A stretch of DNA of 64,000 nt from the NCBI RefSeq assembly GCF_030380815.1, contig NZ_JAUDUY010000001.1, forward strand, positions 496,001 through 560,000, read 5' to 3'. The notes below the pieces were generated by a model that saw only the letters and a program-made list of their open reading frames with translations, was not told where the DNA came from and ran no database searches. Positions within the stretch are counted from its first letter, which is position 1, and every line of letters begins with the position of its first letter. Shown in pieces: positions 47,601 through 56,169 of this stretch. Source of the stretch: Robiginitalea aurantiaca (lineage in GTDB: Bacteria; Bacteroidota; Bacteroidia; Flavobacteriales; Flavobacteriaceae). The translations under genes were made by a program, and so were the position numbers.

Positions 47601-48589
47601 ATGGTGACTTTTTTGAGCTTGGAGGGCATTCATTAATTGCGGTTAGGGTAATGACCCAACTTGAGAAAGAGACCGGGAATAGATTACCCCTGGTGGCCCT
47701 GCTTGAAAATCCTTCAGTTAAAAAGCTGGCTGCCTACATGGACAGTGCGTTCGTCACCTGGGATTCCCTCGTACCCTTAAAACCGAAAGGCACGAAGGTG
47801 CCTTTGTATATTGTCCACGGGGCTCATCACAACGTCTTTATTTTTAACGATTTGGCGAAACTTTTGGACGTTGAGCAACCGGTATATGCATTACAACCCA
47901 AAGGGTTGGACGGAGTTTCGGAACCCTTTGATACCATTGAAGAAATGGCCGCACATTACATTTCTGAAATTCAAGCGGCGCATCCTGAGGGACCCTATGC
48001 CCTTGCCGGATTTTCAATGGGAGGTATTGTCGCCTATGAAATGTCACGACAATTAAGGGCCCAGGGTAAACAGGTCAAAAACCTGTCAATGTTTGATGCC
48101 TATGTATTCCCGATGTACTACTTCAGGAATCCATTAATGAAAAAGATTGTCTCCTTACTCTATCTGATTGGAAAGATCTTCTTTATGATTTTGAATATGT
48201 TCAGCAGTAAGAAGAATTTTAAACGCAGAATTCAATTGACCTACCAATCGGTCTCGGGAGTATTTTTAAGGTTAAAAGTAGGCAGGGAGAAGCAGCATGA
48301 AATGCAGCACAATCGCTCTTATAAAATGGATTCAATGCACAATCTGGCTACACATCGTTATACCATCGAACCTCAGGATATCGTTTTAGATATATTCAGG
48401 TCCTCAGAAGAAATCAATTTTGTGCACGATTCCAATTTTCTAGGATGGAAAAAAATTGCAAGAAAAGGCATTCGCAAACACATGGTCCCGGGAAATCATA
48501 TCGACATGTTTGCTCCTCCAAATGTCGACGCGTTTGCCAAGCAACTTCAATACGTCCTGGACAATTATAATTCTGATCGCATTGAGTAG
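44612..48589 (+). CDS. NRPS module C-A-PCP-TE
   Basis: 1325 residues. Condensation domain ~1-450 with HHxxxDG at His151-His152...Asp156; adenylation ~470-960 (LAYILYTSGSTGKPKG, NMYGPTETTIW, the A8 LGRIDQQVKIRGHRIELGE, A10 NGKIDRK); carrier Ser1007 in FFELGGHSL; thioesterase ~1070-1325 with nucleophile Ser1135 in AGFSMGGI and a lysine/hydrophobic lid after it. The eight pocket residues plus Lys read approximately D-I-L-Q-L-G-M-I-W-K, one residue from the published glycine code, so glycine is predicted. Joins the upstream diamino acyl chain to glycine and releases it. Its 3' end overlaps the PPTase gene. Confidence 0.93.
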   Translation: MQDVITFNPFTGPVIEKVIPIVQAQSEIWTACMFGGKDANRAYNESISLVLKGDLNREVLEDAIDRLILRHDALRATFSADGRFMTVFEELPADFAFQDLSDLNTGDQETAVKEYLSKDANNVFDLIKGPLLKIGLLKLSGQEHHLVITAHHIICDGWSMGIILEELGKIYSASLSGESPVFPQHDTFGSYADAELAFISSPEFIKTEKFWLNQYKESVPEVSLPTDFPRPQVRTFKSHRLDFEVESDLIADLKKVGIKSGASLVVTLMAAFEVFLNRITGQQDLVLGLPAAGQSLTGMTQLVGHCVNLLPLRTRIYPDTPFTEYLQNRKSAIFDAYEHQQFSFGQLLQKLPISRDPSRVPLVPVTFNIDMGMDSAVAFDGLDFELKSNPRAFETFELFLNATGREDAFILEWSYNSSLFKPTTIAQMMTSFKEVLQGIVADPGRAIGDLIKVDTSAYEVLNNTGADYPQLPLHELLAAQALKTPQNQALKFGNDALSYVKLEKSANQLANYLASQGVGTGDYVAVLLPRSIELVQTLIAIMKCGAAYLPLDPDYPARRLEFMLEDSGAANLITSRKVASSIESEARSLLIEDILPDLPKYPDTPPPVKVDNKELAYILYTSGSTGKPKGVPVTHGNLVNFLHSMQREPGIEETDRLLSITTISFDIAGLELFMPLLKGATVVLTSEENSRDSRLLMDVMKEEEITVMQATPTTWQMLLDAGWQKPLPIKALCGGEALPMSLAKSILERVEELWNMYGPTETTIWSAVKQVLKSDDLITVGRPIANTQLYIVNEYTQLVEPGKIGELCIAGDGVATGYWKRPVLTAEKFIANPFSPEVGNVLYRTGDLAKLLPSGEVQCLGRIDQQVKIRGHRIELGEIEQALDALEGVQSSVVIFNEGRLVANLIPTGLGSPDSDQVKGYKDILSQQLPAHMVPQQFIFVEAFPTTLNGKIDRKALQSLYGKKLEKAAFENPETISEKIIAAIWQEHLKIDPIDVNGDFFELGGHSLIAVRVMTQLEKETGNRLPLVALLENPSVKKLAAYMDSAFVTWDSLVPLKPKGTKVPLYIVHGAHHNVFIFNDLAKLLDVEQPVYALQPKGLDGVSEPFDTIEEMAAHYISEIQAAHPEGPYALAGFSMGGIVAYEMSRQLRAQGKQVKNLSMFDAYVFPMYYFRNPLMKKIVSLLYLIGKIFFMILNMFSSKKNFKRRIQLTYQSVSGVFLRLKVGREKQHEMQHNRSYKMDSMHNLATHRYTIEPQDIVLDIFRSSEEINFVHDSNFLGWKKIARKGIRKHMVPGNHIDMFAPPNVDAFAKQLQYVLDNYNSDRIE

Positions 48590-49328
48590 CCTGTTTTGTC
48601 AATCGACCGAAATAACAGAATCTGGCAAAAAGAAGCTGAAACAAGACGGGGGATCCGGAATCCTTTTATTTAAGGTTGAATTAAAAAAGTATTACAGCGC
48701 AATTGCCACGTTTTTGGGCATTTTGGATGATGACGAATTGCAGAGGGCTCATAGATATCACTTTTTAAAAGACAAAAACCGGTTTATCATTTGCCGGGCC
48801 TTTCTGAAAATGGCCCTTTCGAAAACTACCGGCACCAACCTTTCCGATATCCGAATCGATACGGGCCATAATAAGAAGCCTGTTCTGTCCTCGCATCCTG
48901 ATGTTTTTTTTAATGTCTCTCATTCCGGCCAATACGCCCTGATAGCGATTGGCGACAAACCTGTAGGTGTCGATGTAGAAAGGGTAAACAGGGAATTTGA
49001 TTTTTCGGATATCAAAGTAAAAATTTTCAATCCAAAAGAGCGGCAGGTACTGGATTTTGCTGCAGACACAGAAAGACAATTTTACGAATTCTGGACCCGA
49101 AAGGAGGCCGTGCTAAAGGCCACAGGAAAAGGAATCGACGACGATTTTGCTCAAATTCCTGCTACAGATGGATTTCATGAACTGGAATCCGGAATTCTCG
49201 GTAAGGCTTCGGATTTTGTCGTGATGAGTTTTGAAGTAGACGCCGAACATATGGGAGCCATAGCCATTGAAGGGCGTTATGAAGAATTTAGTTGGAATCC
49301 CCTCTATACTCCTCTGCCGATATTCTAG
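48522..49328 (+). CDS. 4'-phosphopantetheinyl transferase (Sfp type)
   Basis: 268 residues from an ATG at 48522. Core Sfp blocks: FNVSHSGQYALIAIGDKPVGVDVE and FYEFWTRKEAVLKATGKG. Activates the carrier domains of the two megasynthases by attaching phosphopantetheine. The start is uncertain: the homologous region begins near ILLFKVELKKYYSA, no ATG lies between the NRPS stop (48587-48589) and there, so the options are ATG 48522 (overlapping the NRPS by 67 bases), or TTG 48582 just before the NRPS stop. Clearly part of the operon. Confidence 0.88.
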   Translation: MSTRLPSNFNTSWTIIILIALSSLFCQSTEITESGKKKLKQDGGSGILLFKVELKKYYSAIATFLGILDDDELQRAHRYHFLKDKNRFIICRAFLKMALSKTTGTNLSDIRIDTGHNKKPVLSSHPDVFFNVSHSGQYALIAIGDKPVGVDVERVNREFDFSDIKVKIFNPKERQVLDFAADTERQFYEFWTRKEAVLKATGKGIDDDFAQIPATDGFHELESGILGKASDFVVMSFEVDAEHMGAIAIEGRYEEFSWNPLYTPLPIF

Positions 49329-49418
49329 GGTGTGCTATTTAATTAACTTATAAGAGCGCCGGCAATCACCTTAAAGAAATGGTGCTGTTTGGAAGGAAAC
49401 AAGAATCTGGCGCACCCT

Positions 49419-50516
49419 TTAATGGAGAACCTGCGAGTACTGCTGTATCCAGGAATTAATACAACCCGCAATATAAGTCATGTCATTTTCTGAATATCTC
49501 AGATCGATGTGAATGTTCATCAGGTATTTATAGCCCCCGGAATTCACGGTATCCGGCCAAAGTTCTGCCGGATAAATAGAATGGGATATCAGATATTTTT
49601 TTAACTCCTGAAAGCCATCCCGATCTTTAAAAGCCAATAATAATCCAAAAGGGGTATAGCTGCCATTTTGGAGTATTTTGAAGAAGGAGTTCTCATCTAT
49701 TTTTGGTGCCAGAATTTTGAAATTCTTTGCTTTTACGGAATTATAATCCCTGAATGCGTAATTTTCCAGTACCCCCTTCTTATCTGAGGCCACAGGTAAT
49801 ACATCAAAATGAATTTGCAATATTGCCTCGCCTTTTGAATGCAGGTTGAGGTACGCGCTTTTTTCAGAGACACTACGGCATTGCCTTTTACTGCGCATGG
49901 CCTCTGCAAGCGTTTCCCAGCAAAGTTCCATGCCTTTGTCATCAACTCCAACTTCATTCCGATTTTCTCCAAGGGGAATTGCGGAGGCACTCAATTTTGG
50001 TTTCCAGGCGATCCCCCCTAAGGGCAGGGGTACGGTTTTGCGCAGGGACGCAATACAGAAGTCTGCCGTACTCTCCAGGCATCCTTTGCTAAGCCAGCCA
50101 TGGGAATGATCTTCAATGACTACGGGTCTTTGCCCACCGGGAATGCGGCTTGTTTTGATTCCCCAGTAATTGTTCACAATAAGCACATCATTGGCATTCC
50201 TGAATTCCGACCAGTTAATTTCGGTTCCGTGATCAAAAGAGTCCAAAGTGTAGTACTCAATATTGTTGAAGTTGTGCTCCAGCCATGCCTTTACGAAAGG
50301 ACAATAATAATAGGGGATCCAGATTGTTTCAATGGGCCTGTAGGCTTCAATCCTGGAGAAGATATACTTAATGGCATTGCGACCCGAGTAGAATAATTCG
50401 TACTCAGCATCAAATTCTATTTTTGGTAAAGACTCTACTTCGGACAAAGGAATCTCGTGAAAAAATGAACCATATCCGACAATTTCGTTATTCATAGAGG
50501 GTAAAGTAAATTCCAT
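49419..50516 (-). CDS. DegT/aminotransferase-like PLP enzyme, unknown substrate
   Basis: 365 residues from the ATG at 50516 (the frame extends to a TTG at 50534; ATG 50495 is also possible). FYSGRNAIKYIFSRI, VVIEDHSHGW and the Lys in CIASLRKTVPLPLGGIAW (a PLP-lysine-type loop) are the DegT/DnrJ-like fold-type I features. It converges on the NRPS operon with 90 bases between and ends the accessory cluster, so it may supply or modify a building block; its strand and spacing are against cotranscription. Function inferred. Confidence 0.72.
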   Translation of the reverse strand: MEFTLPSMNNEIVGYGSFFHEIPLSEVESLPKIEFDAEYELFYSGRNAIKYIFSRIEAYRPIETIWIPYYYCPFVKAWLEHNFNNIEYYTLDSFDHGTEINWSEFRNANDVLIVNNYWGIKTSRIPGGQRPVVIEDHSHGWLSKGCLESTADFCIASLRKTVPLPLGGIAWKPKLSASAIPLGENRNEVGVDDKGMELCWETLAEAMRSKRQCRSVSEKSAYLNLHSKGEAILQIHFDVLPVASDKKGVLENYAFRDYNSVKAKNFKILAPKIDENSFFKILQNGSYTPFGLLLAFKDRDGFQELKKYLISHSIYPAELWPDTVNSGGYKYLMNIHIDLRYSENDMTYIAGCINSWIQQYSQVLH

Positions 50517-50634
50517 ATCTAATGTAAAAACCAAGTCACCATAGATCCTACTCAGAATTCCAAAGATCTAAAGACCAGTTTTTCTATGCTCCAACTAGGA
50601 CACCTAAGATAGATATAAGAAGATGCTACATATG

Positions 50635-51333
50635 TTAGTTCAACAATTCTGTGCTTTTTAAATCTATATGCTCAATCGTATCTGAAATGTATAGTAAAAG
50701 CGCATAAATAAAAATAGCCACTCCAACCATTTCAAAAAGTTCTTCTACTGTGCAAATAATGTAAAAGACAAGGTTTTCCTGACCGTGCAACTCATCATAA
50801 TACCCACTTACTGACTCGATTCCAATAGCTCCAAAAACAAAAACAAATCCGGATAAAATAAATAGCCACCTTATTTTTTTCGGTAACCTCATCAAAAATT
50901 TGGAATAAATAAAAAGCAAAATTAATAACAGGATACCATAGGGAATGTACCAGGCATAGTAGAGTAGGCCTGTAGTATTAAATAGTTTATGAGTAGGCAT
51001 CCATAGCTGTTCATGAATCATTGTAATTTCATCAATAGATAAAAACACAAAAATGAAAGCTAACCCTTTCCATTGAAAGTGCTCCAGCCTATTCGTTTTA
51101 TGAAAATAGGAAATGATAAAAAGTAAAAGACCACTTGAAAGAAGGGCTAAAGAGGAATAAAATGTGGGTAAATTTCCTTCGTGATCAAAATCGAAGAAAT
51201 AAATAATATTCTTAAAAACACCATTAATGCCTAATACTTTCAAGGCGACTGCTATTATATTGCATATCAGTAATATGAATATAAATATCAATAGATTGTA
51301 AAATACTTTTTTAGGATTGAAATATAAATTCAT
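50635..51333 (-). CDS. Multi-pass membrane protein, unknown
   Basis: 232 residues, about seven membrane helices, AT-rich. Conserved-looking polar residues inside helices: FLSIDEITMIHEQLW (~98-112), FGAIGIESVSGYYDE and TVEELFEMVGVAIFIYALLLY near the C-terminus, an acidic/His set that may be a metal or proton site. No family recognised with confidence. Composition is more AT-rich than PEP synthase next to it. It is downstream of ppsA on the same strand. Confidence 0.7.
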   Translation of the reverse strand: MNLYFNPKKVFYNLLIFIFILLICNIIAVALKVLGINGVFKNIIYFFDFDHEGNLPTFYSSLALLSSGLLLFIISYFHKTNRLEHFQWKGLAFIFVFLSIDEITMIHEQLWMPTHKLFNTTGLLYYAWYIPYGILLLILLFIYSKFLMRLPKKIRWLFILSGFVFVFGAIGIESVSGYYDELHGQENLVFYIICTVEELFEMVGVAIFIYALLLYISDTIEHIDLKSTELLN

Positions 51334-51414
51334 AAGTCTTTATTTCGCTCCTTAAATTAATTAAAATATGTCACTCAGACATTGAGAAAATGACGAACGG
51401 TAGGATTTACCGAT

Positions 51415-53877
51415 TTATACCAATTGCGCATGCACTTTCGCCTCTTCCACTTTTTGGATAACCTTCAGTGTTTTCAGAACAGAATCCGGGGTTACAGAAA
51501 CAGAATTGATGCCTTCACTGACCAAAAACTCTGAAAAATCGGGGAAATCAGATGGACCCTGCCCACAGATCCCCACTTTTTTACCATGTTTTTTTGCCGT
51601 AGCCAAAAGGGTTTTGATCAATCCCTTTACGGCATCATTTCGTTCATCGTAAAGATGGGCGACCAAACTCGAATCCCTGTCCAATCCCAGGGCAAGTTGA
51701 GTTAAATCATTGGATCCAATGGAGAAACCGTCAATCATTTGGGCGAACTGATCGGCTAAAATGATGTTCGAAGGTAATTCGGCCATAAGGTAAATTTCCA
51801 GTCCATTCTTTCCACGAATAAGGCCATTTTCGGCCATGATGGTTACAACCTTTTCTAACTCCTGAGGGGTTCTGCAGAACGGCACCATGATGGTAATATT
51901 GGTCAATCCAAATTCTTCACGGGCTTTTTTTAGTGCCTGGCATTCCCAGTTAAATGCCTCCCGAAATGCTTCGGAATAGTATCTGGAAGCCCCCCGCCAA
52001 CCTATCATGGGATTTTCTTCATCGGGTTCAAAATATTTGCCTCCCAAGAGGTTGAAATACTCATTGGACTTAAAGTCAGAGAGCCTGGTAATCACCTTTT
52101 TAGGGTAGAAAGCAGCTGCGATTTTTGCCACACCCTGAGCAAGTTTGTTGACATAAAAATCTTTCTCCGATGCGTATCCTGCCATTAAATCAGAAATGGT
52201 TTCGGATAGAGCCCGATCTTTCAGGTCCCGGTGTTTCAACAATGCCAGGGGGTGTACTTTTATATGGTTGTTTATAATAAATTCCTGTCTGGCAAGCCCG
52301 ACGCCCGAGTTTGGAATCTTGCTATATTGGAATGCGAGTTCGGGAGAACCCACGTTCATCATTATAGGGGTTTCAATCGATGGAAAATCGGAGTAAGCAG
52401 TTTCTTTCTTTTTGAAATCAATTTTACCCTTATACACCTTGCCGACACTCCCTTCGGCGCAGGATACCGTTACTTGTTGGCCATCTTCCATTAAATTTCC
52501 CGCACCTACGGCGCCTACTACTGCAGGAACCCCCATTTCCCTTGCTACAATTGCGGCATGGCATGTTCTTCCTCCCTTTTCTGTTATGATCGCAGAGGCT
52601 TTTTTCATTAACGGTTCCCAATCGGGATCCGTCATTTCAGTCACCAAAATTTCTCCTTCTTTGAATTCCGTCTCATCCGAACTTCCATCGCGGCCATCGA
52701 GGGTGAAGATCCGGCGAACGGCACCGGTGCCCACCTTGTCACCAACCGCAACTCCTTCTATAAGTAAGTCATTTAAAACAGTTTTATCTGCGATTTCATA
52801 CTCGGTGATAATGTCTTTGTGATTTTGGGAATGGATGGTTTCGGGCCTTGCCTGTACGATATATAGTTCGTTGGTCAGACCATCAATCGCCCATTCAATA
52901 TCCATAGGACACCATTTACCATGCACTGAAGAATAGTGGTCCTCGATTTCCTGAACCCATTTTGCCAGCTTGAGTATTTGTATATCATCCAGACAGAAAT
53001 TCCTTTGCTGCTCTTTGTCCACCCTCACTTTTCGTACAGTTTCAAAAGGTTTGTTCCCATAAACCATTTTGTGGCACTTTTTGCCAATTTTCTTCTCGAT
53101 AATGGAACTGAAACCCTGTGACAGACAGGGTTTGAATACCAGGAATTCATCGGGTACAATTTCTCCTCCAACGACCAGTTCACCAAGTCCATAGGCCCCA
53201 TTGATCAGAATAATATCCTTAAAACCGCTTTCCGTATCCAGGGAGAAGGCTACCCCAGATGCCCCTAAATCGGATCTGACCATTTTTTGAACACATACAG
53301 AAAGCTTTACCGAAAAATGATCAAATCCCCGGGACGAACGGTAGGAGATCGCCCTGTCCGTAAAAAGGGAAGCAAAGCAACTGCGAATGGCCGTTAGGAG
53401 CATTTCTCCACCCCGTATATTGAGATAGGTGGACTGCTGACCCGCAAAGGATGCATCTGGCAAGTCCTCGGCCGTGGCTGAAGAGCGTACTGCGATATCT
53501 GTAGCATCCTGGCCATAGAGCTCCGATAGCTCATAATACGAATTCAGAATCACTTTTTCGACAGAAACCGGAAACCTGCCATTCGAAATCTGTTTGCGTA
53601 TTTCAGAACCGGTTTTTCTCAAACTGACAATGTCTGATACATCAACGCCGGCAAGGGATTTTTCTATTTTTCCTTTTAACTTGTTTTCCTGGATAAAAGC
53701 ATCGAAGGCATCTACCGTAACGGCGAACCCATTGGGTACCCTAATACTTTTATCGCTTAGGTTTTTGATCATTTCGCCCAGGGAGGCATTTTTGCCACCG
53801 ACTTTGGGCAAATCTTGAATCCCAATCTTATCCAAAGAGATAATGAAATCGGTTGAGCTTTTTTGTTGATTTTTCAT
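51415..53877 (-). CDS. ppsA: Phosphoenolpyruvate synthase
   Basis: 820 residues, close to the E. coli PpsA (792). N-terminal ATP-grasp nucleotide-binding domain (DLPKVGGKNASLGEM, VAVRSSATAEDLPDASFAGQQSTYLN), swivelling phosphohistidine domain with His440 in GGRTCHAAIVAREMGVPAVVG, and C-terminal TIM-barrel PEP/pyruvate domain (LGLARQEFIINNHIKVHP, MVPFCRTPQELEKV, FSIGSNDLTQLALGLDRDS, GICGQGPSD). Converts pyruvate to PEP for gluconeogenesis. It stands alone. Confidence 0.94.
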   Translation of the reverse strand: MKNQQKSSTDFIISLDKIGIQDLPKVGGKNASLGEMIKNLSDKSIRVPNGFAVTVDAFDAFIQENKLKGKIEKSLAGVDVSDIVSLRKTGSEIRKQISNGRFPVSVEKVILNSYYELSELYGQDATDIAVRSSATAEDLPDASFAGQQSTYLNIRGGEMLLTAIRSCFASLFTDRAISYRSSRGFDHFSVKLSVCVQKMVRSDLGASGVAFSLDTESGFKDIILINGAYGLGELVVGGEIVPDEFLVFKPCLSQGFSSIIEKKIGKKCHKMVYGNKPFETVRKVRVDKEQQRNFCLDDIQILKLAKWVQEIEDHYSSVHGKWCPMDIEWAIDGLTNELYIVQARPETIHSQNHKDIITEYEIADKTVLNDLLIEGVAVGDKVGTGAVRRIFTLDGRDGSSDETEFKEGEILVTEMTDPDWEPLMKKASAIITEKGGRTCHAAIVAREMGVPAVVGAVGAGNLMEDGQQVTVSCAEGSVGKVYKGKIDFKKKETAYSDFPSIETPIMMNVGSPELAFQYSKIPNSGVGLARQEFIINNHIKVHPLALLKHRDLKDRALSETISDLMAGYASEKDFYVNKLAQGVAKIAAAFYPKKVITRLSDFKSNEYFNLLGGKYFEPDEENPMIGWRGASRYYSEAFREAFNWECQALKKAREEFGLTNITIMVPFCRTPQELEKVVTIMAENGLIRGKNGLEIYLMAELPSNIILADQFAQMIDGFSIGSNDLTQLALGLDRDSSLVAHLYDERNDAVKGLIKTLLATAKKHGKKVGICGQGPSDFPDFSEFLVSEGINSVSVTPDSVLKTLKVIQKVEEAKVHAQLV

Positions 53878-54340
53878 CAGAAAGGTTTTACAAATCCAAT
53901 TTTACGAAAACGTTTGAGTAGGCTACAAATAGATTCGACGTATCCGATAAATTCCTGATGAAGTGTTCTTGTTTTTTAGGATTGAGGATGTTAAATAGTA
54001 GTTGAGCCCAAAAAAATATTATGAGCCAAATAAGGAGGTAAAGGGTATCTGCAAACGAATTTTTACAAACTTATTTGCATCCTTAAGCGGCAACCATTCT
54101 TTATTCCTATCCGAATTTCGTACACTCAGTTGTAGTATTGACTGGACTAATTATGCTATAGGTTGCGATCTGAGGATCAATCTACCAAACCGTCTTTAGT
54201 AGGTTTTCAAAACCATTCCTTTGAAGAGCTTAATTGTTTTCATTGAACGGAGTTTAAAAGCTACGCTTAACCCTCTGGCGAAGGGAGGTGCGCCGGGGGG
54301 ATTCTATTGTCGTACCTTCTGAAAAACTAATCAACTTCTC
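53878..54340 (+). other. Intergenic stretch between ppsA and the DUF6090 tandem
   Basis: About 460 bases; no credible gene. The last ~100 bases (54241 onward) begin the tandem unit that recurs 928 bases downstream and probably contain its promoter. Confidence 0.35.
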
Positions 54341-55090
54341 ATGATCAACTTCTTTCGTAAAATTCGCAAACAACTGGCCGATCAGAACAAACCCCTGAAA
54401 TACTTCCGCTATGCCCTTGGGGAGATTGTCCTTGTAATGATCGGTATCCTGCTTGCCCTTCAGGTGAACAACTGGAATGAGGCGCGAAAAGACCAACAGG
54501 AGTTAAAGAACATCCTTCAGAGTATCACAGCAGATATGAAAGTAGATGCTCAGAACATGAAGTGGGCAAGTGAATCCCACAAGGAAGATAATGAAAGAAT
54601 TAAATCGTTTCTAAACCATGAGGATTACAGCGGGTTTACCCGTGACAGCCTGGAACAAAGCCTGGAAATATGGTATATTCTTATTGACTATCGGATGAAT
54701 AGTTACTACATGTTGAGGGATTCTGGAATCACGGAGTTTGGAAGATATGCAGACGCTGTAACAGAGATTAAAGTCTATTATGATTTATTGATTCCAGAAA
54801 TTAAGAGTTACGAAGAAGACATTAGGCGATCTGTACAAGAGTCCGAGCAGTTCTGGCTTCTTGAACAGAATACCTATGAATTCATTAAAGGGAACGAATT
54901 ACGCTCACAACAAAGTGATGAGGCTGCCCTAACGGCATTAACCAGGCTTCTAAAATCACCCATTCCACGGAATATCTTAAAGACTAGTTTTCGAAATAAC
55001 AAAAAGATGATGTCCCAATATGATTGGTTTGGGGAGTATATAGACGAAGAAGTAAAGGAAATAGAAGATGTGCTACGGGTGGTCGACTGA
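54341..55090 (+). CDS. DUF6090-type membrane protein
   Basis: 249 residues: MINFFRKIRKQLADQNKPLKYFRYALGEIVLVMIGILLALQVNNWNEARKDQQE, the family anchor in a version distinct from the left-end genes, helix at about 24-44. The rest is charged helix. It shares with its tandem twin a nearly identical first ~65 residues, the EDYSGFTRDSLEQSL block and the KEIED ending. Function unknown. Confidence 0.83.
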   Translation: MINFFRKIRKQLADQNKPLKYFRYALGEIVLVMIGILLALQVNNWNEARKDQQELKNILQSITADMKVDAQNMKWASESHKEDNERIKSFLNHEDYSGFTRDSLEQSLEIWYILIDYRMNSYYMLRDSGITEFGRYADAVTEIKVYYDLLIPEIKSYEEDIRRSVQESEQFWLLEQNTYEFIKGNELRSQQSDEAALTALTRLLKSPIPRNILKTSFRNNKKMMSQYDWFGEYIDEEVKEIEDVLRVVD

Positions 55091-55268
55091 CTATTCTTCT
55101 GGTATGAGGAGTGGACAAGGGTTAAATCAGCCGAGAAGGGATTCTTAACCCTTCTGCCTACTGCCACTGCCCACTGCCCACTTTCAAGAAGGAATTGCTT
55201 TTCGAACGGAGTGAGGTGCCTCAGGGGGATTCTATTGTCGTACCTTCTGAAAAACTAACGACCTTCTC

Positions 55269-56018
55269 ATGATCAACTTCTTTCGAAAAATCCGCAAACA
55301 ACTGGCCGATCAGAACAAACCCCTGAAATACTTCCGCTATGCCCTGGGGGAGATTGTCCTTGTCATGATCGGCATCCTGCTGGCCCTGCAGGTCAATACC
55401 TGGAATGAGGTGCGAAAAGACCAACAGGAGTTAAGGAATATCCTTCTGAGCATTGCATCTGATATGAAAGAAGATGCGCTAATCGTAAAGGAGATTATGG
55501 GATACGCGAAAGAAGATAATGAAAGAATAAAATCATTTTTAAGTCAGGAGGATTACAGCGGGTTTACCCGTGACAGCCTGGAACAAAGTCTGCAAGTCTA
55601 CAGTTATTATGCCCATTGGCGTATGAGCGGCTTCGATCTCTTAAAGGATTCGGGGATCACTCAATATGGAGAACATGCAAAAGTTGTAAAACGTATTAAA
55701 TCCTATTATGACCACTGGATTCCATTGATAAAAGCTTTAGAAGACGATTATGAGGATTCGGTTGTTAAATCAGATGATTTCTGGCGTTTCGAAGAGAACA
55801 CCTATGAGTTCATATATGCAGAGGGTTTAGGCAGCATTCAAAAGGATGAAGCGGCCATGGCAGTATTAGAAACCCTGGCAAAATCGCCGATACCCAGGAA
55901 AATTTTAAAGACAAATTATCGATTAAATGAAGACCTTTTGGGCGCTTATGAAAACTATTTGGTGGGTATTGATGGAACAGTAAAGGAAATAGAAGATGCG
56001 ATATTGAAAGCCGATTGA
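55269..56018 (+). CDS. DUF6090-type membrane protein (tandem twin)
   Basis: 249 residues, second unit of the tandem. Anchor (MINFFRKIRKQLADQNKPLKYFRYALGEI..QVNTWNE) nearly identical to the previous gene; middle residues ~75-220 strongly changed except EDYSGFTRDSLEQSL and KSPIPRKILKTN. Length is the same, so the copies diverged by substitution, not by indels. Function unknown. Confidence 0.83.
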   Translation: MINFFRKIRKQLADQNKPLKYFRYALGEIVLVMIGILLALQVNTWNEVRKDQQELRNILLSIASDMKEDALIVKEIMGYAKEDNERIKSFLSQEDYSGFTRDSLEQSLQVYSYYAHWRMSGFDLLKDSGITQYGEHAKVVKRIKSYYDHWIPLIKALEDDYEDSVVKSDDFWRFEENTYEFIYAEGLGSIQKDEAAMAVLETLAKSPIPRKILKTNYRLNEDLLGAYENYLVGIDGTVKEIEDAILKAD

Positions 56019-56169
56019 CAATTGATGTCATAAGATAAAGTTCCAGGGGTTACCCCAGTCGAGATGGCAGTCTAATCCTTTCTGCCTACGGCCACTGCCC
56101 ACTGCCCATTTTCAGGAAGGGATTGATTTCCTCACTTTATTTGGAAGTCGGTGCATTGAGCCTAGGACG

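Larger units (their letters stand above)
54241..56122 (+). repeat. Tandem duplication carrying two DUF6090-type genes (period 928)
   Basis: Unit 1 is about 54241-55199, unit 2 about 55200-56122. Matching elements: GAACGGAG, the leader ATTCTATTGTCGTACCTTCT (54301 and 55229) just before the ATG, the first ~200 bases of the genes, patches inside them (a GATTACAGCGGG block), and the trailing CACTGCCCACTGCCCA strings (55162 and 56094). The gene middle parts have diverged. The period is 55269-54341 = 928. Confidence 0.85.

Noticed and set aside
55155-55192. CTGCCTACTGCCACTGCCCACTGCCC-like string as a CRISPR or tandem array
   Set aside because: Only a short imperfect run repeated once in unit 2; no spacers and no repeats at regular distance.
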